Below, in pieces: positions 24,323-29,925 of a DNA stretch of 32,081 bases (position 1 is its first letter; each line of letters starts with the position of its first letter). The position numbers and the translations under genes were made by a program. The stretch is from positions 1 through 32,081 of IMG/VR virus record IMGVR_UViG_3300009285_000258; one strand, 5' to 3'. This DNA is from a virus. The notes below the pieces were generated by a model. It worked only from the letters and a program-made list of their open reading frames with translations. It made no database searches and was not told where the DNA came from.

Positions 24323-24413
24323 ACCCCACAAAAGAAGCACCTAGCGACCAGCACCGCGGTTAGATCACCGCTTACCAAAGGATTAGCTGCCACCGCTCAC
24401 CGCTTCTAGGGGT
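24323..24413 (+). other. Leader stem U0 of the inverted-repeat chain
   Basis: ACCCC and AGAAGC (24323-24338) pair with GCTTCT and GGGGT (24402-24413), giving 5+6 pairs around an internal loop. Inside is a perfect hairpin GCGGT/ACCGC (24356-24371) and two of three copies of TCACCGCTT (24365-24373, 24397-24405; third at 24903-24911). No gene is enclosed. It is the weakest member of the chain. Confidence 0.45.
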
Positions 24414-24473
24414 CATCAGTTAACAACATATCATAGATCACAAGCTCCGAGGTAGTAAATAGGAGACGAGAAA

Positions 24474-24626
24474 ATGCAGATTGTAGTAACATGCCTCAAG
24501 GTAGCGAACGGCTGGAATGCGGTATGGTATCGGCCTAGCACTGGCGAATTCTACCGCGAAACCGCCGGATCAAAGACCGCCACCATCGAGAAGCTAGTCT
24601 CCACCTTGGAGGCAAAGCTAGCTTAA
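24474..24626 (+). CDS. Early hypothetical protein, 50 residues
   Basis: ATG at 24474 has a good SD (AGGAG, seven bases before it) and opens 50 codons: MQIVVTCLKVANGW at the N-terminus, then WYRPSTGEFYRETAG and a Thr/Glu/Lys helix ending EAKLA. It is probably a small alpha/beta protein; no family is recognised. It is the first gene after the early promoter, so it is likely expressed soon after infection, as are many host-takeover and anti-defence proteins, though no such activity is shown. The whole gene lies inside inverted repeat U1, and its stop codon is in the loop of a perfect hairpin. Confidence 0.62.
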   Translation: MQIVVTCLKVANGWNAVWYRPSTGEFYRETAGSKTATIEKLVSTLEAKLA

Positions 24627-24635
24627 TTGCTAGCT
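24616..24635 (+). other. Perfect hairpin containing the stop codon
   Basis: AGCTAGC, loop TTAATT and GCTAGCT form a seven-pair perfect stem; the TAA stop of the 50-residue gene is in the loop. No T-run follows, so it is not a classical terminator. Its last two bases overlap the 3' arm of U1. Confidence 0.55.
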
Positions 24636-24648
24636 CGGAGCTTGTGAG

Positions 24649-24932
24649 ATAGATAGCAGCAGCGAGAGCGAGCAGAAAGGGACAAACCAATGACCTATGT
24701 TAAGTCTGAAGTCGTCAAGCGAACCAAAAACACCATCAAGGGTCACTTCAAGCTCTCCGACAAATCGATCACGTTCTTCTCGATTGACAAAGAGTATGGA
24801 TGGCAGCAATGGGGTAACAACAGAGACAATCTAAGCCTAACCGTAGATAGGGTAGATACTCTTCAAGGAGAATTACTAGACTTCTAACCCAACCGCACGC
24901 AGTCACCGCTTGCTCTCACTCATGCTATCTAT
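24649..24932 (+). other. Inverted repeat U2 bracketing a 65-residue gene
   Basis: Arm 24649-24673 pairs with arm 24908-24932: ten pairs, a 2x2 internal loop, two pairs, one mismatch, then ten pairs including one G.U. The 5' arm ends 16 bases before the enclosed start codon; the 3' arm starts 20 bases after the stop. The arms have no sequence relation to those of U1 or U3. Confidence 0.7.
24690..24887 (+). CDS. Early hypothetical protein, 65 residues
   Basis: The protein is small and probably beta-rich: KRTKNTIKGHFKLSDKSITFFSIDKEYGWQQWG followed by NLSLTVDRVDTLQGELLDF. The alternation of charged and hydrophobic residues suggests a compact beta barrel or sandwich. It is not recognised. AAGGGA supplies a moderate SD. 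It is the second early cistron and lies wholly inside inverted repeat U2. Like its neighbours it may be a host-interaction gene; this is inference from position only. Confidence 0.65.
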   Translation: MTYVKSEVVKRTKNTIKGHFKLSDKSITFFSIDKEYGWQQWGNNRDNLSLTVDRVDTLQGELLDF

Positions 24933-24980
24933 AGATCATCTCTACCAAGTGAACCGAGGAAAGTCAGGAGAACAATCACC

Positions 24981-25163
24981 ATGAGTGAAGATTCCATTGA
25001 CCGCAACCCCCAACATGACGAGTGGCTGGATGAGCTTTTCCCAGAAATTACCATCGGACAGCTCATCTACTCGCCCAGCGAAACCCTCTACTCAGTCGAT
25101 CCTATCGCCTATCGGCAGTCCGTGCTTGATTGGGAGGATCAGGAGGGAAAAGACAATGACTAA
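24981..25163 (+). CDS. Early acidic hypothetical protein, 60 residues
   Basis: The 60-residue protein is strongly acidic (SEDSIDRNPQHDEWLDELFPE at the N-terminus, DWEDQEGKDND at the end) with a short hydrophobic middle (ITIGQLIYS). Small acidic proteins made early by phages can mimic DNA or bind host enzymes, but nothing here proves that. CAGGAG gives the SD, 11 bases before ATG. The last eight bases overlap the next gene, so the two are coupled and share the U3 inverted repeat. Confidence 0.62.
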   Translation: MSEDSIDRNPQHDEWLDELFPEITIGQLIYSPSETLYSVDPIAYRQSVLDWEDQEGKDND

Positions 25164-25356
25164 AAAAGACTTCGAGCTAATTGCGGAGAGCCTCCGAGAG
25201 TCATTCAACGACCTAAAACAGTTTGACCTTAGAGACGAAGTCGTACACGAGGCGTTTGAGCACATCGTCAACAACCTCGCCCTCGCCCTATCAGTAACAA
25301 ACCCCAAGTTCGACCAAGCCCGATTTATTAAGGCTTGCGGAGTCGAACCAGAATAA
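25156..25356 (+). CDS. Early helical hypothetical protein, 66 residues
   Basis: With ATG at 25156, preceded by AGGAGG, the protein is 66 residues and almost wholly helical (KKDFELIAESLRESFNDLKQ, VVHEAFEHIVNNLALALS), ending FDQARFIKACGVEPE. The arrangement is of a type common in unannotated phage proteins; no function is known. A longer in-frame extension exists but overlaps the previous gene completely and lacks an SD. It is the second gene inside the perfect U3 inverted repeat. Confidence 0.65.
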   Translation: MTKKDFELIAESLRESFNDLKQFDLRDEVVHEAFEHIVNNLALALSVTNPKFDQARFIKACGVEPE

Positions 25357-25389
25357 ACTAATCGCTCCTCGGTTCACTTGGTAGAGATG

Positions 25390-25495
25390 ATAGTCTTTCC
25401 CCGCCGCGTGGCAGTAGGTGCCTTAATGTGGCAGCCAACGCCGCTAGGCTAAATATAGTTGGATAGCCTACTGCTGCGCGCAGGGGAGAGACTAT
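25390..25495 (+). ncRNA. Long imperfect hairpin U4 without a gene
   Basis: Arm 25390-25419 pairs with 25466-25495: 13 pairs, a 2x2 internal loop, then 15 more, with four G.U pairs when read as plus-strand RNA. The apical part folds again: CCAAC (25435-25439) with GTTGG (25458-25462), capped by GCC/GGC around GCTA. The total is about 106 bases with no start codon and SD pair. This looks like a stable structured RNA, possibly a processed small RNA. No known family is recognised. Confidence 0.6.
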
Positions 25496-25498
25496 TCC

Positions 25499-25551
25499 TA
25501 GCTGATCGGTAGGTCTTGGAATTTGAGACTCCTTCTCCTACTGGTCAGCTA
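25499..25551 (+). ncRNA. Hairpin U5 without a gene
   Basis: Arm 25499-25513 pairs fully with 25537-25551 (15 pairs, two of them U.G or G.U) around a 23-base apical region with a possible short inner stem (25514-25517 with 25525-25528). It begins three bases after U4 ends and lies 30 bases before the next gene. No T-run follows, so it is not a classical terminator. Confidence 0.55.
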
Positions 25552-25581
25552 TAGAGTAAGCGTAAGAAAGGAGGTGAAAGC

Positions 25582-25716
25582 ATGTTAGGCAAGTACGCAC
25601 GAGGTTGGAAGAAAGTCAATTCCGCGAAAACCGACTGGGTTTTGACGTTCGCATTCGGAGCTTGTGGAATTGTGATCGGATGGTGGCTGGCCTGGATAAT
25701 GTGGTGGGCAATATGA
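25582..25716 (+). CDS. Small membrane protein, 44 residues
   Basis: ATG is preceded by an almost perfect SD (AAGGAGGTGA). The protein has a basic N-terminus (LGKYARGWKKVNSAKTD) and one long hydrophobic segment rich in Trp (residues 18-44, WVLTFAFGACGIVIGWW then LAWIMWWAI), so it should insert in the cytoplasmic membrane with its N-terminus inside. Its TGA overlaps the next ATG. Holin, superinfection exclusion or an accessory membrane role are all possible; nothing decides between them. Confidence 0.65.
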   Translation: MLGKYARGWKKVNSAKTDWVLTFAFGACGIVIGWWLAWIMWWAI

Positions 25717-25916
25717 AAAAGCTACACGTAATCGCAATCGGATTGCTGTTAGTCATCGTGGGAGCCGTACTGCTCGTGGGGATAAGAGATCAAGTGGCCT
25801 CTGGGTCCACGATTGCTCCGCAGCGCGGGACTATACAGCCAGCCAAGCAGGACTATCAGTATCAAGGTGACTGGGCTTACTTAATTCAGCCCGCCGTGGG
25901 TGGAAACAACCGATAA
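25713..25916 (+). CDS. Small membrane-anchored protein, 67 residues
   Basis: Starting at the ATG that overlaps the previous stop (ATGA), the protein has MKKLH, a 19-residue membrane segment (VIAIGLLLVIVGAVLLVG), then a polar, probably periplasmic or extracellular part containing Tyr and Gln (PAKQDYQYQGDWAYLIQP). No lipobox Cys is seen, so it is a signal anchor rather than a lipoprotein. It is coupled to the 44-residue membrane protein and followed by a strong terminator. A two-component lysis or exclusion pair is one option. Confidence 0.65.
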   Translation: MKKLHVIAIGLLLVIVGAVLLVGIRDQVASGSTIAPQRGTIQPAKQDYQYQGDWAYLIQPAVGGNNR

Positions 25917-25923
25917 CACCACT

Positions 25924-25957
25924 AACCCACAAGGAAATCAAGCCTTGTGGGTTTTTG
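25924..25957 (+). terminator. Strong rho-independent terminator
   Basis: AACCCACAAGG (25924-25934) and CCTTGTGGGTT (25943-25953) form a perfect 11-pair stem with loop AAATCAAG, followed by TTT. It ends the first early unit; RepO downstream therefore needs its own promoter or antitermination. Confidence 0.88.
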
Positions 25958-25983
25958 GTTGAGGGCGTAGCATAAGAATCATA

Positions 25984-26063
25984 CCGAGTACAGCGGCTTT
26001 TCGAAAGCAAGGGTCGGCCCCTCACTGTACTTGGGGGGCCGACTCGTGTTTTTAGGAGGAAAG
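25984..26063 (+). promoter_or_regulatory. Structured leader of the RepO gene with conflicting helices
   Basis: Two stems compete topologically. Stem A: CCGAGTACAG (25984-25993) with CTGTACTTGG (26025-26034). Stem B: 26011-26021 with 26035-26045, 11 pairs, GC-rich, then GTGTTTTT like a terminator. The 3' strand of A forms most of the loop of B. A third hairpin (GCTTT/AAAGC, 25996-26008) lies between. Stem B is followed at once by the T-run and the SD AGGAGGA. The arrangement suggests an attenuator, riboswitch-like or pseudoknot control of replication initiation; the ligand or trigger is unknown. Confidence 0.6.
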
Positions 26064-26495
26064 ATGGCAAGGCCACAGGTCAAAGAGGGATATATCAGAA
26101 TAGCTACTGAGTTATGGGAAGCTCTGGCTATGGCTCAGATAAGTGGTACTGATTTTAGGGTACTGTTCGCTATCAGTCGACTCACCTATGGCTACCATAA
26201 GAAGTCTGCCAAGATCAGTTACGGTAGGGTGGCCAAAATGTGCGGGCTAGACCGTAGCAACGCTTTTAGATCTATGCATAGCCTAAAAAAGCTAGGAGTT
26301 ATTTATTCACAGGATACTGCCCCAGGAGAGGCGCGAGTTTGGGGGCTCGTCAAAGACTACGAGCAATGGGGAGTGGCTATTGGTGAACCCACCACTAGCA
26401 AAAAGCCCCCTATTGGCAAGGACACCAATACCCCCAAGCCTACTAGCCCTAAAAAGAGGCCAGCGAACTATGACCCAATCTGGGACTCCTTCTAA
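26064..26495 (+). CDS. RepO-like replication initiator
   Basis: With ATG at 26064 (SD AGGAGGA) the protein is 143 residues. Residues 5-80 match the N-terminal domain of lambda O-type proteins: QVKEGYIRIATELWEAL, then DFRVLFAISRLTYGYHKKSAKISYGRVAKMCGLDR and a recognition helix (SNAFRSMHSLKKLGVI). That is a winged HTH that binds origin repeats. The C-terminal 50 residues are Pro/Thr/Lys-rich; lambda O uses its C-terminus to recruit helicase loading factors. The coding sequence contains TATTGGTG-type repeats, as the lambda origin lies inside O. The DnaB-like helicase is two genes downstream. Confidence 0.82.
   Translation: MARPQVKEGYIRIATELWEALAMAQISGTDFRVLFAISRLTYGYHKKSAKISYGRVAKMCGLDRSNAFRSMHSLKKLGVIYSQDTAPGEARVWGLVKDYEQWGVAIGEPTTSKKPPIGKDTNTPKPTSPKKRPANYDPIWDSF
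26378..26430 (+). repeat. TATTGGTG iteron-like sites inside the RepO gene
   Basis: TATTGGTG occurs at 26378-26385 and inverted at 26423-26430, with the variant TATTGGCA at 26411-26418. The same octamer is in the TerS-TerL repeats at 23684-23691 and 23707-23714. In lambda the O protein binds iterons inside its own gene, so this is a candidate origin. Confidence 0.4.
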
Positions 26496-26652
26496 CTTGG
26501 ACTTCCTACGCGAGATGCTGCGAGAGTGGCAGCATCTCCACGCCCAACGGGTAGTCGAGGGTGATGCGCCGAGAGTTAAGATATGCGAGATGGTACTCAC
26601 CATGCTCGGCGAGGAGATCAGGAAGGAGATCGCATGGCTCGCAAGCTCGTAA
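26470..26652 (+). CDS. Small helical protein between RepO and helicase
   Basis: ATG at 26470 lies inside the end of RepO in another frame, with AAGAGG as a possible SD. The 60 residues are mainly helical (NLDFLREMLREWQHLHAQRV, VKICEMVLTMLGEEIRKEIAWL). It overlaps RepO by 26 bases and the helicase by 19. Its place between initiator and helicase matches where phages often encode a helicase loader or small replication accessory, but it is far shorter than lambda P and no motif confirms such a role. Confidence 0.6.
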   Translation: MTQSGTPSNLDFLREMLREWQHLHAQRVVEGDAPRVKICEMVLTMLGEEIRKEIAWLASS

Positions 26653-27560
26653 ATATTGACCGCTTTCGCTGGACACCAGAGGAGAAGCAATTTGTATCAA
26701 ACGAACTGCTCGGCGATCCCGAGGTTATTCCTCAGCCGAAGAAGCTACCCGAGCTGGCCAGCGTTGATGAGTACCTTGATTTCGCCAAAGAGCGGGTGGC
26801 AAACTTTGGCCAGATGCAGGGACTCTCGACTGGCTACCCCTCACTCGATGATCTCACTAAGGGACTTGTGGGGGGCGAGCTTATCATCGTTTCAGGCCAG
26901 ACCGCTCACGGGAAAACTCAATTGGCGGTCAACATCTCCTACCGCGTGCTTAAGGAGCATCCTGTCCTCTTTGTGAGTCTAGAGATGACGAAGCCCGAGC
27001 TGACGGCGCGCTTCGAGAAGATGGCGAGTGATGAAGGGACTTCGATGGGTGGCAGGCCGCTTTTCTACCAGATGGCTGACGAACTTGAGTACGCCGACAT
27101 CGACCCACTCATTATGCAAGCCAAGCGGGACGGGGCGGCTCTCGTGGTCATCGACCACCTCCACTACTTCGTTCGCTCGATTGAGTTTGCGGCCTCCGAG
27201 ATCGGCAAGATCACCAAAGAGTTTAAGCGGGTGGCGATCAAGTACGACATTCCGGTGATGCTTCTGGCTCATGTCCGCAAGATCGTGCGGGGCGAGAAGC
27301 CTCACCTAGACGACTTGCGCGACTCCTCCTTTATTGCCCAAGACTCCGACATTGTGCTGATGATCTGGCGCGAACTAGAGAACCCCGAAAAGGACATTAA
27401 CGCGGTCAAGGTTACACTTCTTAAGAACCGCAATCGGGGCATCTTCACCCGCGGCTACAACTTCCGGTCCGAGAACGTCTGGCTGCACGAGGACAGTGCC
27501 GATCTTGACATGGTGCAGTCTATGTTCTCCGGCTCTAGGGTTATTGACAATAAGAAGTAG
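26634..27560 (+). CDS. Replicative DNA helicase, DnaB C-terminal domain type
   Basis: The 308-residue protein, with ATG at 26634 after AAGGAG, has the RecA-like motor of DnaB helicases. Walker A is GQTAHGKT at residues 88-95, LFVSLEMTKPEL is motif 1a, Walker B is LVVIDHLHYF with D164, VMLLAHVRK at about 199-207 is the DnaB motif 3, and RDSSFIAQDSDIVLMIWR plus LLKNRNRG carry the sensor and arginine finger. The N-terminal DnaB domain is absent, replaced by about 60 residues. It should unwind the phage replication fork after RepO loads it. Confidence 0.9.
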   Translation: MARKLVNIDRFRWTPEEKQFVSNELLGDPEVIPQPKKLPELASVDEYLDFAKERVANFGQMQGLSTGYPSLDDLTKGLVGGELIIVSGQTAHGKTQLAVNISYRVLKEHPVLFVSLEMTKPELTARFEKMASDEGTSMGGRPLFYQMADELEYADIDPLIMQAKRDGAALVVIDHLHYFVRSIEFAASEIGKITKEFKRVAIKYDIPVMLLAHVRKIVRGEKPHLDDLRDSSFIAQDSDIVLMIWRELENPEKDINAVKVTLLKNRNRGIFTRGYNFRSENVWLHEDSADLDMVQSMFSGSRVIDNKK

Positions 27561-27600
27561 GTGTGCTAGATTGGAAGCAAGTAAGGAACGGAGGACGCAA

Positions 27601-27834
27601 ATGGAGGACACTGTTAGGGCCATGAAGGTTGAGGCGATGAACGGCGCCCTTGTACGGCTCGGGCTGGCTCGTAGCCTACTTGATATGACTATGGCGGTCA
27701 CAATCACTTCCGATAATCAGGTGGTATCGATCCCGCTCGATGTCTTCCAGATAATCTCTGAGAAGCTCGAAGAGACTGACCGGCTGCTTCGCCAGATCAA
27801 GAATAAGGAGGAGCTAGATGCCCCTGGAGAGTAA
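27601..27834 (+). CDS. Small hypothetical replication-cluster protein, 77 residues
   Basis: Starting at ATG 27601 with SD CGGAGG, the protein is helical at both ends (TVRAMKVEAMNGALVRLGLARSLL and DVFQIISEKLEETDRLLRQIKN) with a short beta hairpin between (AVTITSDNQVVSIPL). It overlaps the nuclease gene by 17 bases. Upstream in-frame codons extend into the helicase gene without an SD and were rejected. Function unknown; location suggests a role in replication or recombination. Confidence 0.62.
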   Translation: MEDTVRAMKVEAMNGALVRLGLARSLLDMTMAVTITSDNQVVSIPLDVFQIISEKLEETDRLLRQIKNKEELDAPGE

Positions 27835-28759
27835 GCTCTACGATGGCAAAGTCGTAGTTCATCTGGCCGAGGAGACTCACCGCTACCAAGTCTCGGTTGA
27901 TGGTGGGCCGTTTGCCACCAAGCGGGGCGTGAACACCATCCTTAGCACCCTGTCCAAGCCGGGACTCATGCTTTGGCCGATGGACGAGGCATTGAAGCAT
28001 CTTTTTGGTCAGAAGTTTGAGGAGATCTACGGGGAAGATGAAACCAAGGTCAGGCCCGTCTACGACCCTCACCTTGCGGCGATCAAGCCTCTCTCTGAAT
28101 TTACTGTGGCGCACCTCCAAACACTTCTCGAGGATGCTCGATCTGCCCATTCCAAGAAGCGCGACAAGGGAGCCGATACTGGACAAGTAGCTCATGGGCT
28201 GATCGAGACCTACCTGCTCGTCCAGAGTGGCGAGGTCGAGCCAGATGTTCTTCCGCTAGCTGCGGACCTAGACGCCTCCGATCTTGAAGCCCTGAAATCC
28301 TACGAAGCCTTCGTGAAGTGGTACGAGTCACAGTCTGGCATTAAGACGCTTGAGGCCGAGCGGGTCGTCTACTCTAAGGTCTGGGATTATTGCGGGACGG
28401 CAGATGCACTCCTGAAGATAAACGGCAAACTTGTTTGGACGGACGTTAAAACGTCAAACTATTCCCGAACAGCTCCGCTTGGGATCTACGCCGACAACTT
28501 CATTCAGCTCGGAGCTTACGCCCTGGCCTACGGGGAAGAGACAGGGGAATATCCCGATGACTTGCTGGCGCTGGGCTGCTCTAAGCAGGGCAAGGTCAGC
28601 CCCGTCTACGCTTCGGCTCTGGGGCTGTCGGTGAATCAGTGCATGGATATGTGGCGACATACCTTGGCGTTGTGGCGGGGCAGGGAAGAATTAGGTAAGG
28701 AGTTACGTAAATTAAAGCGACCAGAGATGGTCGGAAAGGAGGCTAGTCATGGCAAGTGA
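27818..28759 (+). CDS. PD-(D/E)XK nuclease, RecB/Cas4-like
   Basis: The 313-residue protein carries the RecB-type nuclease pattern. GADTGQVAHGLIE (residues 118-130) includes the conserved His at 126; an upstream acidic strand (EAERVVYSKV) precedes YCGTADALL with D196, then WTDVKTS with D209-x-K211, and QLGAYALAY (Q230-x3-Y234). These are the metal-binding and catalytic residues of the superfamily. In phages such enzymes often act as exonucleases in recombination, with an SSB encoded beside them, as here. The SD AAGGAGG is strong. An iron-sulphur cluster, as in Cas4, is not evident. Confidence 0.8.
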   Translation: MPLESKLYDGKVVVHLAEETHRYQVSVDGGPFATKRGVNTILSTLSKPGLMLWPMDEALKHLFGQKFEEIYGEDETKVRPVYDPHLAAIKPLSEFTVAHLQTLLEDARSAHSKKRDKGADTGQVAHGLIETYLLVQSGEVEPDVLPLAADLDASDLEALKSYEAFVKWYESQSGIKTLEAERVVYSKVWDYCGTADALLKINGKLVWTDVKTSNYSRTAPLGIYADNFIQLGAYALAYGEETGEYPDDLLALGCSKQGKVSPVYASALGLSVNQCMDMWRHTLALWRGREELGKELRKLKRPEMVGKEASHGK

Positions 28760-29165
28760 CAGTGATTGGCAGAAGGTGGAGTTGGGCTCAGCGTGGAAGC
28801 CCGAGGCAGCGGGAGATGAGGTAGGTGGTGTCTACGTCGGGAAGAAAGAACACGTGGGCGAGAATGACTCGAATATGTACACCCTGCAACAGCCAGATGG
28901 TTCGGTCCAGGATGTCTGGGGATCGACAGTCATTGACGGACAGATGAGACAAGTTACCATCGGCTCCGAGGTGCGAATCGTCTTCCTGGGAACCAAAGAC
29001 TCTCCGAAGCGCAAGGGCAAGTATTACAATGACTATGAGATCTTCTTCCGGGCAGCTCCGATGCAGAGTGCTAAGACGACCGCCGACCAGTCAACCCCCG
29101 AGAAGGCCCCTCTGCCCGAGCCTAAGGGCGATGATGAGATCAACATTGACAACATCCCATTCTGA
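28749..29165 (+). CDS. Single-stranded DNA-binding protein-like
   Basis: The 138-residue protein has a beta-rich N-terminal domain compatible with an OB fold (GGVYVGKKEHV, MYTLQQPDGSVQDVWGSTV, SEVRIVFLGTKDSPKR), then a Pro/Thr-rich linker. It ends DDEINIDNIPF, the acidic amphipathic tip with terminal Pro-Phe characteristic of SSBs, which binds partner proteins. It is encoded directly after the exonuclease and near the helicase. It should coat single strands in replication or recombination. Confidence 0.75.
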   Translation: MASDSDWQKVELGSAWKPEAAGDEVGGVYVGKKEHVGENDSNMYTLQQPDGSVQDVWGSTVIDGQMRQVTIGSEVRIVFLGTKDSPKRKGKYYNDYEIFFRAAPMQSAKTTADQSTPEKAPLPEPKGDDEINIDNIPF

Positions 29166-29410
29166 TGGAACAGCTTGCATACGACGACCCGCAATTCCTC
29201 GCCGACCTGCACCTTTGGGCCCAAGAGTACATGCCAAGGCGTGTGGAGATTATCAAGCTGCGCCAGCAAGGCATTAGTTGGTCGAAGATCGGTCAGGAGG
29301 TTGGATACACCAACGAATGGGCTCGGCAGTGCTTTTTGGGGACTATCAAAGAACGAGACTTCTGGCTTAAGCACGGACGGGTGCGCAAGCGCTGGGAAAG
29401 GGTGGCGTGA
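29165..29410 (+). CDS. Small HTH protein, 81 residues
   Basis: The start overlaps the SSB stop (TGATG). Residues 25-58 look like a helix-turn-helix: RRVEIIKLRQQGISWSKIGQEVGYTNEWARQCF, with the IxWxxIGxxxG spacing of a resolvase or sigma region 4-like HTH, then a basic end (HGRVRKRWERVA). It is likely DNA-binding and could regulate phage transcription. Its targets are unknown. Confidence 0.68.
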   Translation: MEQLAYDDPQFLADLHLWAQEYMPRRVEIIKLRQQGISWSKIGQEVGYTNEWARQCFLGTIKERDFWLKHGRVRKRWERVA

Positions 29411-29451
29411 AGTGGATTGCTCCAGCAACGGTGTTCTTGGGAGGAGTTACG

Positions 29452-29610
29452 ATGAGTAACCCTACAACTAAATGTAGGCACGACTGGCGAGTGCAGAGTC
29501 ATTGCCAACCATGGGAACCGGGCGTGCCTTCCTATATTCAGGGGACCGTTACTTACTATTGCACCAAGTGCCTAAAAATAAAGAAAGTGCAAGATTTGCA
29601 AGATGAGTAA
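29452..29610 (+). CDS. Small zinc-ribbon protein, 52 residues
   Basis: The start is ATG at 29452 with SD GGAGG; an upstream GTG at 29407 gives an N-terminal extension without support. Cysteines and histidines are spaced for zinc: C-x-H (KCRHDW), a single C (SHCQPW), and C-x2-C (YYCTKC). The rest is polar. Small zinc ribbons of this kind are common in phages and of unknown role. It begins MSNP, like the next protein. Confidence 0.62.
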   Translation: MSNPTTKCRHDWRVQSHCQPWEPGVPSYIQGTVTYYCTKCLKIKKVQDLQDE

Positions 29611-29785
29611 CCCCTACCCGTCTGCCGAGATAGAAGAAGTGATTGAAGAAGTCGAACGCCGAGGCTATAAGCGGGGGCAGATAAATGCGTTAGAGTGGCT
29701 CGATTCTCATGCTTCTGGTGGTGGAAGTTGGCGGAGACTGATTGTGATGAAGTTGGCTGAACTTAATCGAGAGGAGAGAAAATGA
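29603..29785 (+). CDS. Small helical hypothetical protein, 60 residues
   Basis: The start is ATG at 29603, overlapping the end of the zinc-ribbon gene by eight bases. The protein has an acidic helix (SAEIEEVIEEVERRGYKRG), then ALEWLDSHASGGGSW and a basic C-terminal helix. The first eleven bases (ATGAGTAACCC) match those of the preceding gene, hinting at local duplication. No family is recognised. Confidence 0.6.
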   Translation: MSNPYPSAEIEEVIEEVERRGYKRGQINALEWLDSHASGGGSWRRLIVMKLAELNREERK

Positions 29786-29925
29786 ATAATCTACGAATTG
29801 TCCTTGGTTCTATTATAATCTTCGTCTACGCCCTTCTGGGAATCATTATTTTGTTTTGGGGTTTGATTTGGTTCGCAAACTTACTCCTTTGGCTCTCAGG
29901 CTTACTTCCTTGGCCGCAATCATGA
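29782..29925 (+). CDS. Small membrane protein, 47 residues
   Basis: ATG at 29782 follows SD GAGGAGAG and overlaps the previous stop (ATGA). The 47 residues are almost entirely hydrophobic: LRIVLGSIIIFVYALLGIII and LFWGLIWFANLLLWLSGLL, enough for one long or two close-packed membrane helices. Its stop overlaps the next start as ATGA. It could be a holin or a membrane accessory protein; evidence is only the hydropathy. Confidence 0.62.
   Translation: MNNLRIVLGSIIIFVYALLGIIILFWGLIWFANLLLWLSGLLPWPQS

Larger units (their letters stand above)
24438..24647 (+). other. Inverted repeat U1 bracketing a 50-residue gene
   Basis: A perfect 14-bp inverted repeat: arm 24438-24451 (TCACAAGCTCCGAG) and arm 24634-24647. 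The 5' arm ends 22 bases before the start codon of the enclosed gene, and the 3' arm begins 7 bases after its stop. The next helix, U2, starts one base after this one ends. Confidence 0.75.
24935..25391 (+). other. Inverted repeat U3, perfect 26 bp, bracketing two genes
   Basis: The arm at 24935-24960 is perfectly complementary to 25366-25391. This is the longest perfect inverted repeat in the window and, at 26 bp, far beyond chance. The 5' arm ends 20 bases before the first enclosed start codon; the 3' arm begins 9 bases after the second stop. It starts two bases after U2 ends and its last two bases are shared with U4. Confidence 0.85.

Noticed and set aside
24438-25391. Insertion sequence or transposon interpretation of the inverted repeats
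   Set aside because: There is no transposase, no target-site duplication, each arm pair is a different sequence, and the units abut one another.
24323-25551. CRISPR array
   Set aside because: The repeated elements are inverted pairs of different sequence rather than a regularly spaced identical direct repeat, and they enclose genes.
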